Shown piece by piece: positions 16,812-26,156 of a stretch of DNA of 64,000 nucleotides. How positions within the stretch are numbered: position 1 is the first letter of the stretch; every line of letters starts with the position of its first letter. The position numbers and the translations under genes are program-made. Source of the DNA: Novosphingobium sp. KA1 (GTDB lineage: Bacteria; Pseudomonadota; Alphaproteobacteria; Sphingomonadales; Sphingomonadaceae); contig NZ_CP021247.1 in assembly GCF_017309955.1 (NCBI RefSeq), forward strand, positions 1,265,001 through 1,329,000, written 5' to 3'. A model generated the notes under the pieces. It was not told the origin of the DNA. It saw only the letters and a list, made by a program, of their open reading frames with translations, and did not search any database.

Positions 16812-17297
16812 CTATAAGTCGCGCTCGAGCGTCACGAAAGCATGGGCGGGGCGGTTACCGTCCGCCCTATGCTCTTCGCGCGCGATCTCGCGCCATTCGC
16901 TGCCGGGACGGGGCATGAAGGTATCGCCTTCATAGTCCCCGTGGATCTCGGTCAGTTCGATGCGGTTCGCCAGGCCTGCAAAGAGGCCGTAGATTTCCGC
17001 GCCGCCGATCACCGCGACCTCGCCCTCGCCTGCCAGTTCCAGCGCTGCGTCGACGCTATGGGCAACTTCGGCGCCTTCAGCCTGCCATGCTTCATCGCGC
17101 GTCAGCACGATGTGACGGCGGCCGGGCAGCGGCGAAGGGAAGCTGTCGAAGGTCTTGCGGCCCATGATCATGGGTTTTCCCATCGTCAGCGCCTTGAACC
17201 GCCTGAGGTCAGCCGGCAGGTGCCAGGGCAGAGCCCCGTCGCGCCCGATCGTGCCGTTTGCGGCGCGCGCATAGACAAGGAAGATGTCTTGAGCCAA
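16812..17297 (-). CDS. folA: Dihydrofolate reductase
   Basis: A 161-residue DHFR reducing dihydrofolate with NADPH. Motifs are the N-terminal IFLVYARAANGTIGRDG, ALPWHLPADLRRF (with the substrate-binding Asp), GRKTFDSFP and IGGAEIYGLF. No ATG fits; I chose TTG at 17297, which starts the protein nine residues before the conserved Ala-Asn-Gly and lies between purK and folA. The gene starts eight bases after the purK stop, so it is probably translated from the purEK message. Confidence 0.9.
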   Translation of the reverse strand: MAQDIFLVYARAANGTIGRDGALPWHLPADLRRFKALTMGKPMIMGRKTFDSFPSPLPGRRHIVLTRDEAWQAEGAEVAHSVDAALELAGEGEVAVIGGAEIYGLFAGLANRIELTEIHGDYEGDTFMPRPGSEWREIAREEHRADGNRPAHAFVTLERDL

Positions 17298-17305
17298 GTC
17301 GCCGT

Positions 17306-18370
17306 TCAGTCCTGCGAGAAGGAGAGGCGCGTCACGTGCCCCATCTTGCGGCCGGGGCGCGCCGCACCCTTGCCGTAGAGGTGGAGGTGATTGGCGGGAT
17401 CGGCCAGGATCGCCGGCCAGGCATCGGCCTCGTCGCCGATCAGGTTGCGCATTTCGACCGCGTCGGCTGCCAGCGCGGTGCTGCCCAGCGGCAGCCCGCA
17501 GATCGCGCGCACGTGGTTCTCGAACTGCGAGGTCACCGCGCCCTCGATGGTCCAGTGCCCCGAATTGTGCACGCGGGGCGCCATCTCGTTGAACACCGGG
17601 CCGTTTGCGGTGGCGAAGAATTCGAGCGTGAGCACACCGACGTAGCCCAGCGCCTCGGCCACTTTCGCGGCCAGTGCGCGGGCGGCGGGAACCTGTTCCA
17701 GAATCGCGGCTGGCGCCGGAACAGTGCTTACCGAAAGGATACCGCTCTCGTGGACGTTCTCGGCCGAATCGAAATAGCGGATGTCGCCATCGGCGCCCCG
17801 GCACAGGATCACCGAGAATTCGGCAAAGAAGGTGACGAAGCCTTCGTAGATCAGCGCCTGGGCCGGAAGCTCGAGGCCTTCGGCATCTTCCGGCGTCATG
17901 ATCCGCCACTGGCCCTTGCCATCGTAGCCGTCGCGCCGGGTCTTGAGGATGCCGGGGGTGCCGATCTCGGCCATCGCCGCGGCCAGATCAGCGGCATTGT
18001 CGACCGCAAAGAACGGGGCAGGCGTGCCGCCAAGCTCGGTGACGAAGCGCTTCTCGTTCAGCCGGTCCTGCGCGGTTTCCAGTGCGAGGGGCCCCGCCAG
18101 CAGCGGAGTCGCCCCCAGCGCCGCCAGTGGGGCGACCGGCACGTTCTCGAACTCGTACGTGACGACGGCGCAGTCGGCGGCGAACTTCGCCATCGCCTCG
18201 CCATCGTCCCAGGCAGCGCAAGTGAAGGCCGCGCTGACTTCGGCGGCGATCGAATCGGCCTCAGGCGCATAGATATGGCAGCGGTAGCCCAGCTGCGCTG
18301 CCGCCATCGCGATCATCCGGCCAAGCTGGCCGCCGCCGAGAATGCCGATGGTTTCGCCGGGGGGAATCAT
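17306..18370 (-). CDS. purK: 5-(carboxyamino)imidazole ribonucleotide synthase
   Basis: A 354-residue ATP-grasp enzyme that makes N5-CAIR from AIR, bicarbonate and ATP in purine synthesis. It begins IGILGGGQLGRMIAMAA, has the ATP-grasp LKTRRDGYDGKGQW, FAEFSVILCRGADG and the end-domain NEMAPRVHNSGHWT. The ATG at 18370 follows purE by 19 bases. PurK and PurE act in sequence and are adjacent as usual. Confidence 0.96.
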   Translation of the reverse strand: MIPPGETIGILGGGQLGRMIAMAAAQLGYRCHIYAPEADSIAAEVSAAFTCAAWDDGEAMAKFAADCAVVTYEFENVPVAPLAALGATPLLAGPLALETAQDRLNEKRFVTELGGTPAPFFAVDNAADLAAAMAEIGTPGILKTRRDGYDGKGQWRIMTPEDAEGLELPAQALIYEGFVTFFAEFSVILCRGADGDIRYFDSAENVHESGILSVSTVPAPAAILEQVPAARALAAKVAEALGYVGVLTLEFFATANGPVFNEMAPRVHNSGHWTIEGAVTSQFENHVRAICGLPLGSTALAADAVEMRNLIGDEADAWPAILADPANHLHLYGKGAARPGRKMGHVTRLSFSQD

Positions 18371-18389
18371 GACGCCGTTACTCGATCTA

Positions 18390-18875
18390 TCAGGAAGGAC
18401 GGATTGCCACGCTGTCGGTCTGCGCGGCCCGGAAAGCCTTGAGCCGCTGCGCCAGCGCCTCGTCGGTGGTGGCCAGGATCGCGGCGGCCAGCAAACCGGC
18501 GTTGGCCGCCCCCGCTTCGCCGATGGCCAGCGTGCCGACCGGAATGCCGGCCGGCATCTGCACGATCGAGAGCAGGCTGTCCTGCCCCGACAGCGCCTTG
18601 GACTGCACCGGCACGCCCAGCACCGGCAAGTGCGTGAGCGCGGCGACCATGCCCGGCAGATGCGCGGCGCCGCCGGCACCGGCGATCACCACCTTGAAGC
18701 CTTCGTCGGCCGCGCCCTTGGCGAAATCCACCATGCGCTCGGGCGTGCGGTGGGCGGAGACGATGCGGGCGTCATAGGCGACGCCCAGCTTGTCGAGCAT
18801 CTCGGCAGCCTTGCCCATGGTCGGCCAGTCGGACTGGCTGCCCATGATGATGGCGACCGGCACCACGGCGCTCAT
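18390..18875 (-). CDS. purE: 5-(carboxyamino)imidazole ribonucleotide mutase
   Basis: A 161-residue class I PurE that rearranges N5-CAIR to CAIR. Motifs are [12 protein letters not shown] (phosphate and CO2 site), [15 protein letters not shown] with the catalytic His, and [12 protein letters not shown]. Located between gpmA (one base gap) and purK, reading in the same direction. Confidence 0.96.
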   Translation of the reverse strand: MSAVVPVAIIMGSQSDWPTMGKAAEMLDKLGVAYDARIVSAHRTPERMVDFAKGAADEGFKVVIAGAGGAAHLPGMVAALTHLPVLGVPVQSKALSGQDSLLSIVQMPAGIPVGTLAIGEAGAANAGLLAAAILATTDEALAQRLKAFRAAQTDSVAIRPS

Positions 18876-18876
18876 C

Positions 18877-19563
18877 TCAACGCTCCGAGAGATAATAGCG
18901 GTCGAGAACCGCGAGATCGTCCGACAGCTCGTAGACGATCGGCTGGCCGGTCGGGATTTCCAGACCGGTGATCTCGTCGTCCGAGATGTTGGAGAGATGC
19001 TTCACCAGCGCGCGCAGCGAATTTCCGTGGGCCGAGACCAGCACGTCGGCACCGGCCTTGAGGTGCGGCACGATCGAGCCTTCGTAATACGGCAGGACGC
19101 GTGCGATGGTGTCCTTGAGGCTTTCGGTCTGCGGCACGTCGATCCCGGCGTAGCGTGCGTCGGTCGAGAGATCGAACTCGCTGCCCTTTTCCAGCACCGG
19201 CGGCGGCGTGTCGAAGCTGCGGCGCCAGATCTTCACCTGGTCCTCGCCGTGCTTGGCAGCGGTCTCCGCCTTGTTGAGGCCGGTAAGGCCGCCATAGTGA
19301 CGCTCGTTGAGGCGCCAGTCCTTGGTCTCGGGAATCCACAGCAGCCCGGCCGCTTCCAGCGCCAGGTGCAGGGTGCGGATCGCCCGGGTCTGCAGCGAGG
19401 TGAAAGCAACGGTGGGGGCAATGCCCTTTTCCTTGAGCAGCGCGCCGGCGGCGCGGGCTTCGTCCTCGCCGAGCGGGGTCAGGTCGACATCCCACCAGCC
19501 GGTGAAGCGGTTTTCAAGGTTCCATTGGCTCTGGCCGTGGCGGACGAGGATCAGGCGAGGCAA
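18877..19563 (-). CDS. gpmA: 2,3-bisphosphoglycerate-dependent phosphoglycerate mutase
   Basis: A 228-residue glycolytic mutase of the histidine phosphatase superfamily. It starts [15 protein letters not shown], with phosphorylated His9 in the RHG motif, then [23 protein letters not shown] and [15 protein letters not shown] with the second His. Full family length. Upstream of purE with almost no gap, so co-transcription with purEK and folA is likely. Confidence 0.96.
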   Translation of the reverse strand: MPRLILVRHGQSQWNLENRFTGWWDVDLTPLGEDEARAAGALLKEKGIAPTVAFTSLQTRAIRTLHLALEAAGLLWIPETKDWRLNERHYGGLTGLNKAETAAKHGEDQVKIWRRSFDTPPPVLEKGSEFDLSTDARYAGIDVPQTESLKDTIARVLPYYEGSIVPHLKAGADVLVSAHGNSLRALVKHLSNISDDEITGLEIPTGQPIVYELSDDLAVLDRYYLSER

Positions 19564-19640
19564 AGCATACTCCCGGGTCTCATCGGCGCTCCGGCGGGGA
19601 ACGCCTCTTGGCAGACTGACGATATGTCTGGGCGCAGCCC

Positions 19641-19877
19641 CTAGCTTTCCGGGGGCGATTTGGAAAGAGCGCCCGATTCGATTTCACCTCCAGCGGCGAC
19701 GACTTTTTCGGCAGCCGTCGTATCCGCCTCTACATCCGGCGAATCGGATTCGGCCATCGCCCCTTGCTCATCCTGCGTCGCAGCATCGAAAGCACGCGCC
19801 TGCACCTTGCGGCGACGAAGATTTTCGCGAAGCTTGGCAGCGAGCCGTTCCTCGCGGGATTGCTGGGTCTGCGTCAT
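19641..19877 (-). CDS. Small highly charged protein, unknown function
   Basis: A 78-residue protein beginning MTQTQQSREERLAAKLRENL and continuing with an Arg-rich stretch, then an acidic, Ala-rich disordered tail. I associate the REERLAAKLRENLRRRK pattern with short conserved sphingomonad proteins of unknown function. The start at 19877 is preferred over a longer reading (20009), which has no resemblance to this pattern. No signal or membrane segment is seen. Confidence 0.6.
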   Translation of the reverse strand: MTQTQQSREERLAAKLRENLRRRKVQARAFDAATQDEQGAMAESDSPDVEADTTAAEKVVAAGGEIESGALSKSPPES

Positions 19878-20046
19878 GGTAAATGGGTCTTTCGGGGGCC
19901 GTTCCGTCCCCCTCGGAATGGCCTTGCGAAAAAGAATGCGCAAGCACCGCTTGACAATTGCTTCGGTCACGGACATTAGCGCGCCCCTGCCCCGGGTGAC
20001 CGTGGGCAAGCGCTGAAGCGCTGGCCGCGAGGCCTTCGGATCAGGC

Positions 20047-20121
20047 GCTGCTGTAGCTCAGTGGTAGAGCGCGTCATTGGTAATGACGAGGTCGGGAGTT
20101 CAATCCTCCCCAGCAGCACCA
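20047..20121 (+). tRNA. tRNA-Thr (anticodon GGT)
   Basis: A complete 75-base cloverleaf. Acceptor GCTGCTG/CAGCAGC, discriminator A and encoded CCA, D arm AGCTCAGTGGTAGAGC, anticodon loop TTGGTAA (GGT, reading ACC), T arm GGGAGTTCAATCCTCCC. Confidence 0.97.
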
Positions 20122-20214
20122 TTCCCCTCTCCTTACATCGGCGGAACTGGTGCCTTTTCAGGCAGGTCAGCGATTGCCGATCGTGTACTGTGGCCGAATT
20201 GCTGCACCGCGGCA

Positions 20215-20254
20215 GGGTCATAAAACTGCCATTTCATCAGCACAAAACTGTCAT
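20215..20254 (+). promoter_or_regulatory. PHO box (PhoB binding site), extended
   Basis: The region carries seven-base half-sites every 11 bases separated by AAAA or a four-base spacer: GGGTCAT (20215), CTGCCAT (20226), a poor copy TCAGCAC (20237) and a perfect CTGTCAT (20248). The first two make a PHO box matching the CTGTCATAAAACTGTCAT consensus at 15 of 18 bases. It lies 57-96 bases before the receptor gene, as expected for a PhoB-activated promoter. Confidence 0.8.
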
Positions 20255-20310
20255 CGAACGGACTTAGAGGCCGCCCCAACTTCTTCGAAGCAACAGGGGT
20301 TTGCCTCAAA

Positions 20311-23100
20311 ATGACGTCCTCCATGCGCCTCCTCGCGGGGCTGCTCGCCTCGGCCTCCTTCGCCACGATCGCTCACGCAGGCGAAGTTGCCGGTAGCGTT
20401 CATGACGCCACCGGTGTCCGTGCCCTGCAGTCGGCCAGCGTGCGCATCGTCGAACTCGACCGCAGCGTCGAGACCGACCGTTCGGGCCGGTACATCTTTG
20501 GCGACGTGCCCGCCGGCACCTACACCCTGGAAGCCCGCTACGTCGGCGCGGAAGTGACGACCCGGTCTGTCACCGTGCCCGCCACCGGCCGCGTGGACGG
20601 CAACTTCGACCTCGCCGCGATCGGCGGCGGCGACATTCTGGTCACCGGCCTCACCGCCAACATGACCAGCGCCCTGTCGCGCCAGAAGGCCGCCGACGGT
20701 GTCGTCTCGGTCCTCACCCGCGACGCGGTCGGCCAGTTCCCTGACCAGAACGTCGCCGAATCGCTGCGCCGTCTGCCCGGCGTCAACATCCTCAACGACC
20801 AGGGCGAAGGCCGTTACGTTTCGGTGCGCGGCCTCGACCCCGAGCTCAACGGCACCTCGGTCAACGGCGTGCGCCTGCCCGCGCCCGAATCGGACGTCCG
20901 CTCGGTCGCGCTCGACGTGATCTCGTCGGACACCATCCAGTCGATCGAAGTGAAAAAGAGCTTCACCCCCGACATGGACGGCGACTTCATCGGCGCCTCG
21001 ATCGAGGTGAACACCACCAGCGCCTTCGATTCGAAAAAGAACCGCTACTCGCTGAGCGCCGAAGGCAGCTGGAACGACTATTCGGGCAAGGTCACCCCCA
21101 AGGGCGCCTTCGACTTCACCCAGAAGCTGGGCGACGATTTCGGCATCGCCGGCTCGGTCAGCTACTACAAGCGCAAGTTCGAGACCGACAACGTCGAGAC
21201 CGGCGGCTGGAACGTCGACGACAGCGGCAACGCCTGGGCCGAATCGGTGGAATACCGTGACTATGACGTCGAGCGCACCCGCATCAACGCGGCGCTCTCG
21301 GCCGACTGGCGGGTGTCGGACACCACCAAGGCCTATATCCGCGGCAACTGGGCACAGTTCGACGACCACGAGTACCGCCGCCGCACCACGCTGGACTTCG
21401 GCGATTTCGATAGCCCCAGCGCCAGCACCGACAGCAGCGCCACCTTCGACGGTTCGGACGAGCGCATCACCGTCGAGCGCGACCTCAAGGACCGCTTCGA
21501 ACGCCAGCGCATCCGCTCGGTCTCGATCGGCAGCGACACCGACACCGGCGTGTGGAAGTTCAACTGGATGGCGAGCTACGCCAAGTCCACCGAGAAGGAG
21601 ACCTTCTCGATCGATCCGACCCGTTTCCGCGCCCGCTTCAAGAGCGGCACCGTGGTCGATATGGACTACTCGAACACCTACTACCCGACCTACTCGGTCA
21701 CCGAAGGCGCCGATACGTTCAACGACGCTTCGGAGTACGCGTTCAACAAGACCGAACTGACCACCCTGTCCGACAGCCAGGACCAGGAATGGGCGATCAA
21801 GGCCGATCTCGCCCGCACGTTCGCCGGCGACAATGGCGACTTCACCGTGCAGGCCGGCGGCAAGGCCCGCTGGCGCAAGAAGTCCTACGACTTCAACATG
21901 ACCTACTACGACCTGGCCGACGATGCCGACTACACGCTGGCCGACGTGCTGGGCAAGCAGACCTACCGCCTGACCGACATGGGCCCGGTCGCCAGCAAGG
22001 GCGGCCCTGCCGCCTACCTGCTGTCCAACCCGGACGCGTTCGTGGTCAACGATTTCGAGAGCGGCTACAATTCGGCGATCAGCGACTATTCGGTGCGTGA
22101 GGACATCGCGGCCGGCTATGCCCTTGCCCGCTGGGACAGCGCCACCCTGCGCGTCATCGGCGGCGTGCGCATGGAGCACACCCACAACGAACTCAACGGC
22201 AGCCTCGTCACCGACAACGGCGACGATACCTTCACCATCGATCCGCAGACCTACAAGCGCAACTACACCAACTGGCTGCCCAGCCTGACGGTGCGCTACA
22301 GCCCGCAGCCCAGCCTCGTTGCCCGCCTCGCCGGTTACAAGACCGTGGTGCGTCCCAAGCTGTCGCAGATGGCGCCGCGCAACACGATCAACGACGACCT
22401 CGAACTGGAAGTCGGCAACCCCGAACTCAAGCCCTACCAGGCCTGGAACTTCGACGCCGGGTTCGAATACTACTTCGCGAACAACGGTGCGTTCTCGGTC
22501 GGCGGCTTCTACAAGTCGATCAAGGACTACACCTACTCGCTGAACTCCAAGGAAAGCGGCACCTACAACGGCATCGCCTACGAGGAGATCACCATTCCGA
22601 TGAACGGCGACACCGCCGAGATCGCCGGTGTGGAAGTCAGCTTTAGCCAGGCCTTCACGATGCTGCCCTCGCCCTTCGATGGCCTGCTGACGCAGCTCAA
22701 CTACACTTACACTTACGCCCGCGGCACGGTGTTCTCGGATGACGACGGCGTGCAGGTCGCCCGCCGCATCTCGCTGCCCAACGCATCGAAGAACACCTTC
22801 AACGCGGTGCTGGGGTACGAGAAGGGCCCGATCAGCCTGCGCGCTGCCGGTACCTTCCGCGACAAGTACCTCGACGAGGTCGGCGATTCGTTCGACACCG
22901 ACCGTACCGTCAACCAGCACTTCCAGCTGGATCTTTCGGCCAAGTACAAGCTCACCGACAACATCCGCCTCTTCGCGGACTGGGTGAACGTCAACAACGC
23001 CAAGTACTTCGCCTACCAGAACCTCGCCGGCGCCAAGCGCGTGCTGCAGTACGAGGAATATGGCTCGACCGTGAAGTTCGGCGCGCGGGTGACCTTCTGA
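20311..23100 (+). CDS. TonB-dependent receptor, probably for phytate or phosphate esters
   Basis: A 929-residue outer-membrane receptor. After the signal peptide (cleaved after IAHA) comes a carboxypeptidase-regulatory-like beta-sandwich (about 25-110), then the plug with AESLRRLPGVNILNDQG, RYVSVRGLDPELNG and a 22-strand barrel ending in the terminal Phe of GARVTF. It has the architecture of the sphingomonad/Caulobacter TonB receptors (with FhuA-like plug SIEVKKSFTPDMDGD). The phytase gene overlaps its stop codon and a PHO box lies upstream, so it probably imports inositol phosphates or their products under phosphate limitation. The substrate is inferred from context. Confidence 0.92.
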   Translation: MTSSMRLLAGLLASASFATIAHAGEVAGSVHDATGVRALQSASVRIVELDRSVETDRSGRYIFGDVPAGTYTLEARYVGAEVTTRSVTVPATGRVDGNFDLAAIGGGDILVTGLTANMTSALSRQKAADGVVSVLTRDAVGQFPDQNVAESLRRLPGVNILNDQGEGRYVSVRGLDPELNGTSVNGVRLPAPESDVRSVALDVISSDTIQSIEVKKSFTPDMDGDFIGASIEVNTTSAFDSKKNRYSLSAEGSWNDYSGKVTPKGAFDFTQKLGDDFGIAGSVSYYKRKFETDNVETGGWNVDDSGNAWAESVEYRDYDVERTRINAALSADWRVSDTTKAYIRGNWAQFDDHEYRRRTTLDFGDFDSPSASTDSSATFDGSDERITVERDLKDRFERQRIRSVSIGSDTDTGVWKFNWMASYAKSTEKETFSIDPTRFRARFKSGTVVDMDYSNTYYPTYSVTEGADTFNDASEYAFNKTELTTLSDSQDQEWAIKADLARTFAGDNGDFTVQAGGKARWRKKSYDFNMTYYDLADDADYTLADVLGKQTYRLTDMGPVASKGGPAAYLLSNPDAFVVNDFESGYNSAISDYSVREDIAAGYALARWDSATLRVIGGVRMEHTHNELNGSLVTDNGDDTFTIDPQTYKRNYTNWLPSLTVRYSPQPSLVARLAGYKTVVRPKLSQMAPRNTINDDLELEVGNPELKPYQAWNFDAGFEYYFANNGAFSVGGFYKSIKDYTYSLNSKESGTYNGIAYEEITIPMNGDTAEIAGVEVSFSQAFTMLPSPFDGLLTQLNYTYTYARGTVFSDDDGVQVARRISLPNASKNTFNAVLGYEKGPISLRAAGTFRDKYLDEVGDSFDTDRTVNQHFQLDLSAKYKLTDNIRLFADWVNVNNAKYFAYQNLAGAKRVLQYEEYGSTVKFGARVTF

Positions 23101-24215
23101 TGAAGGCCGCGCTCACGCACATCGCCAGTGTCGTGACATGTGGGTCGGGAGCATTGCTCCCGGCCCTCGTGCTTTCGGCCCTGCTGGCCGGCTGCGCCAC
23201 CACCGCACCGGCGCCGGCGATCCGCCTTCCCGCTGTCGATGTTGCCGCTGCGGGTGAAACCACCCCGGTCGGCACCGCCAATGTCGATGCCGCCGACGAT
23301 CCGGCGATCTGGCGCAATGCCGCGAACCCCGCCGCCAGCCTCGTTCTCGGCACCGACAAGAAGGCCGGGCTCTATGTCTACGGGCTCGACGGCAAGGTGC
23401 GCGATTTTGCCGCGGCCGGGGCGCTCAACAACGTGGACCTGCGAGAAGTGCGCCGCGGCGGCAAAACGACGATCCTCGTTGGCGCCAGCGACCGCACCGA
23501 CCGGGCCGAACCGCGCATCGCCTTGTTCGCGCTTGATGGCGCCAGCGGCAAGCTCACCTCATTGGGCGCGGAAACCTTCCTGCCCGCCGGTCACGCTCCC
23601 GCCGAGGCCTATGGCTTCTGCATGGGCGGCGCCCTGGCTTCGGGCGAACTCGCCCGCGCCTATGTCGTGCTCAAGGACGGTTCGGTCGCTGAAAGCCGCC
23701 TGATCGAGCGCGAGGGCCGGATAGTGCCCGACTACCTGCGCCTCGTGAAGTTCGCGACGCAATCCGAAGGCTGCGTGGTCGACGATGCCGGCAAAGTGCT
23801 GTTTGTTGCCGAAGAGGACGTCGGGATCTGGAAGGTCCCCCTCGCCGGGGACAGGCTGGTCGCCGAAGCCTTCGCCAAAGTGGGGGCAGCGGACGGCCTC
23901 GTCGCCGACGTGGAAGGTCTTGCGGTTGCCCGCGAAGACGGCGGGCGGGCATGGCTGGTCGCATCCAGCCAGGGCGACAATGCCTATGCCCTGTTCGACC
24001 TTGGCACCGGCAAGCCTGCCGGACGGTTCCGCATCGATGGCGGCCCCCTTGGCGGCACCAGCGATACCGACGGCATCGAGGTCGCGCTCGGCGACTTCGG
24101 CCCTGCCTATCCCGAGGGCCTGATGGTGGCGCAGGACGGCGACAACGCCCCCCATGCGCAGAACTTCAAGCTGCTCTCCTGGCGCGCGATCCGTAGCGCC
24201 CTGGCGCTCGACTGA
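23100..24215 (+). CDS. Beta-propeller phytase (3-phytase), lipoprotein
   Basis: A 371-residue phytase of the beta-propeller family, which removes phosphate from inositol hexakisphosphate in a calcium-dependent way. The diagnostic start is DAADDPAIWRNAANP then LVLGTDKKAGLYVYGLDGK, and further family motifs are EGCVVDDAGKVLFVAEED, VADVEGLAV and TDGIEVA. A lipobox LLAGC places a lipid-anchored Cys at residue 32, so the enzyme should face the periplasm or cell surface. The ATG overlaps the receptor stop (TGATG), implying coupled translation. Confidence 0.93.
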   Translation: MKAALTHIASVVTCGSGALLPALVLSALLAGCATTAPAPAIRLPAVDVAAAGETTPVGTANVDAADDPAIWRNAANPAASLVLGTDKKAGLYVYGLDGKVRDFAAAGALNNVDLREVRRGGKTTILVGASDRTDRAEPRIALFALDGASGKLTSLGAETFLPAGHAPAEAYGFCMGGALASGELARAYVVLKDGSVAESRLIEREGRIVPDYLRLVKFATQSEGCVVDDAGKVLFVAEEDVGIWKVPLAGDRLVAEAFAKVGAADGLVADVEGLAVAREDGGRAWLVASSQGDNAYALFDLGTGKPAGRFRIDGGPLGGTSDTDGIEVALGDFGPAYPEGLMVAQDGDNAPHAQNFKLLSWRAIRSALALD

Positions 24216-24231
24216 CCCCTGTTCGATCCTG

Positions 24232-24260
24232 GCCGGCCGCGTGCAAGCCGCGCGACCGGC
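24232..24260. terminator. Possible hairpin after the phytase gene
   Basis: GCCGGCCGCG and CGCGACCGGC can pair with one mismatch around a nine-base loop. There is no T tract, so termination is uncertain. Confidence 0.3.
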
Positions 24261-24294
24261 TTGAGACTCGGCGGTGATCCGGGGTAAACGGCAA

Positions 24295-25050
24295 ATGATG
24301 GTGCGGAAATCGAATCGTACGAATCGGGCTTCGGGCCCAAACGCGCTGGTCTTGGCTGCGCTGGTCCCGACCGTGCTGCTCTTCGGCGCGACGGGCATGC
24401 CCGGCCTTGCCCGAGCCGACGTCCTGCAGATCGGCTCCGGTGGCGATTACCAGTGGGTTGCCGGTGGCCCCGCCCGCAGCTCCGCCGATCCGCTCAATCC
24501 CGGTGCGCCCCTCGGCTCAGGCGCCGCTTCCGCCGCGAATCCGGATGGCGTCACGACGGTGGAATTTGCCGATGGCACGTCCGCCAACGCCGCCCCGCCG
24601 ACCGACATGGAAGCCGCCACGCTCCACCCGCTCTCGATCACCGATGCACTCGATGCCGCAGGCCCTACCCGCTGGCGCCTGCGGGTCGCCCAGCTTGCCG
24701 CCAAGTACGACATCAGCCCGAGCCTGCTCGAAGCAGTCGTCTGGCAGGAAAGCCGCTGGAACGAACTGGCGGTGTCGCCGGTCGGCGCGCGCGGGCTTGC
24801 CCAGCTCATGCCCGGCACCGCAGCGCAGATGGGGGTCAATGCCGGCGATCCGATGGCCAATCTCGAGGGCGGCGCGCGGTACCTGCGCATGCAGCTCGAT
24901 GCCTTTAGCGGTGATATCGAAAAGGCGCTGGCCGCCTACAATGCCGGGCCCGGCCGCGTCCAGAAAGCCGGCGGTATTCCGAACATCCGCGAAACCCGGG
25001 CCTATGTCGCCTCGATCATGGCCCGGCTCGCAGACCCCGTGCGCCAGTAG
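24295..25050 (+). CDS. Lytic transglycosylase (SLT domain)
   Basis: A 251-residue exported transglycosylase that cleaves peptidoglycan glycan strands. A signal peptide (LVLAALVPTVLLFGATG) ends near ARA, a Pro/Ala-rich linker follows, and the SLT domain occupies about residues 115-245. The catalytic Glu lies in VVWQESRWNELAVSP, followed by GLAQLMPGTAAQMGVN and AYNAGPGRVQKAGG. Start chosen at ATG 24295; GTG 24274 would add seven residues. No secretion-system genes lie nearby, so a housekeeping or envelope-remodelling role is more likely. Confidence 0.9.
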   Translation: MMVRKSNRTNRASGPNALVLAALVPTVLLFGATGMPGLARADVLQIGSGGDYQWVAGGPARSSADPLNPGAPLGSGAASAANPDGVTTVEFADGTSANAAPPTDMEAATLHPLSITDALDAAGPTRWRLRVAQLAAKYDISPSLLEAVVWQESRWNELAVSPVGARGLAQLMPGTAAQMGVNAGDPMANLEGGARYLRMQLDAFSGDIEKALAAYNAGPGRVQKAGGIPNIRETRAYVASIMARLADPVRQ

Positions 25051-25074
25051 CTGGCCTCAGTAGCTGGCGCCAGA

Positions 25075-25107
25075 AACTGGCTTGAGCAACTGGCTTGAGC
25101 AATTGGC
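25075..25107. repeat. Short degenerate tandem repeat after the transglycosylase gene
   Basis: AACTGGCTTGAGC occurs twice in a row (period 13) and then decays, next to related copies of AGTAGCTGGC around the stop codon. It is probably a slippage tract. Confidence 0.5.
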
Positions 25108-25139
25108 GTTCGAGGCGCCCACGGCAGGGCGCCTCGAAC
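25108..25139. terminator. Bidirectional terminator between the transglycosylase gene and galU
   Basis: GTTCGAGGCGCCC and GGGCGCCTCGAAC form a perfect 13-base-pair stem around the loop ACGGCA, between two converging genes. Confidence 0.8.
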
Positions 25140-25147
25140 TGCGGCAA

Positions 25148-26029
25148 TCAGGCCAGCAACCGGCTGGCGATCTTGCGCACGTCCTCACCCATGTCGGCAC
25201 GATCGAGCGCGATGGCGAGCGTGGCTTCGACAAATCCGACCTTCGAACCGCAGTCGAAACGCTGGCCCTGGAAGGTGACGGCATGGAACGGCTGGACGCC
25301 GATCAGCTTGGCCATCGAATCGGTCAGCTGGATCTCGCCGCCCGCGCCCTTGCCCTGGCTGGCGAGCAGGTCCATCACTTCCGGCTGGAGGATGTAGCGG
25401 CCCGAGACGATCTTGTTCGAGGGGGCTTCCGCCACCTTGGGTTTTTCGACCAGCCCCTTCACTTCGGTCAGCGCACCGCGGCTTTCGCCCGGCGCGATCA
25501 CGCCGTAGCTCGACACTTCCTCCATCGGCACTTCCAGCACCGAGACAAGGTTGCCGCCCACTTCGTTGTAAGCCTCGACCATTTGCGCCATGCAACCGGG
25601 CGAGCCGTACATGAGTTCATCGGGAAGGAAGATCGCGAAAGGCTCGTCCCCGATGACCGCCCGCGCGCACCAGACCGCATGGCCAAGGCCGAGCGGCACC
25701 TGCTGGCGCACGGTCACCAGATTGCCCGGCTGAATCCGGGTCGGTTCGAGCGGATCGAGCGACTTGCCGCGCGAGGTCATCGTTGCCTCGAGTTCGTAAG
25801 CCGTATCGAAATGTTCGACTATCGCGGTCTTGCCGCGCCCCGTCACGAAGACGAACTCCTCGATTCCCGCCTCGCGCGCTTCATCCACCGCGTATTGAAT
25901 CAGCGGACGGTCGACGACCGGCAGAAGTTCCTTCGGAATGGCCTTGGTTGCAGGAAGAAAGCGCGTGCCGAGACCGGCAACCGGGAACACGGCTTTGCGG
26001 ACGGGTTTTTTAAACTGAGGCGCAGACAT
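25148..26029 (-). CDS. galU: UTP-glucose-1-phosphate uridylyltransferase
   Basis: A 293-residue GalU that makes UDP-glucose for envelope polysaccharides and glycolipids. The nucleotide-binding [19 protein letters not shown] is at the N-terminus, then [22 protein letters not shown] and [11 protein letters not shown]. Full length. It diverges from murA across about 130 bases, and both genes serve cell-envelope synthesis. Confidence 0.95.
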   Translation of the reverse strand: MSAPQFKKPVRKAVFPVAGLGTRFLPATKAIPKELLPVVDRPLIQYAVDEAREAGIEEFVFVTGRGKTAIVEHFDTAYELEATMTSRGKSLDPLEPTRIQPGNLVTVRQQVPLGLGHAVWCARAVIGDEPFAIFLPDELMYGSPGCMAQMVEAYNEVGGNLVSVLEVPMEEVSSYGVIAPGESRGALTEVKGLVEKPKVAEAPSNKIVSGRYILQPEVMDLLASQGKGAGGEIQLTDSMAKLIGVQPFHAVTFQGQRFDCGSKVGFVEATLAIALDRADMGEDVRKIASRLLA

Positions 26030-26156
26030 GGTTTATGGTCTGACTCCATTTGGTTACATTGCTATTAAAGCCGCTTCGCAGTTGCAGCGCAACAGTCCAT
26101 CCTGCTTTCTCCGAGCCGTGCTTGCTGCGCGGCCAAATCCCTTTAAAGAGCAGGCA

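Noticed and set aside
20251..22920. 889-residue open frame antisense to the phytate receptor
   Set aside because: A GC-skew shadow of the TonB receptor on the plus strand.
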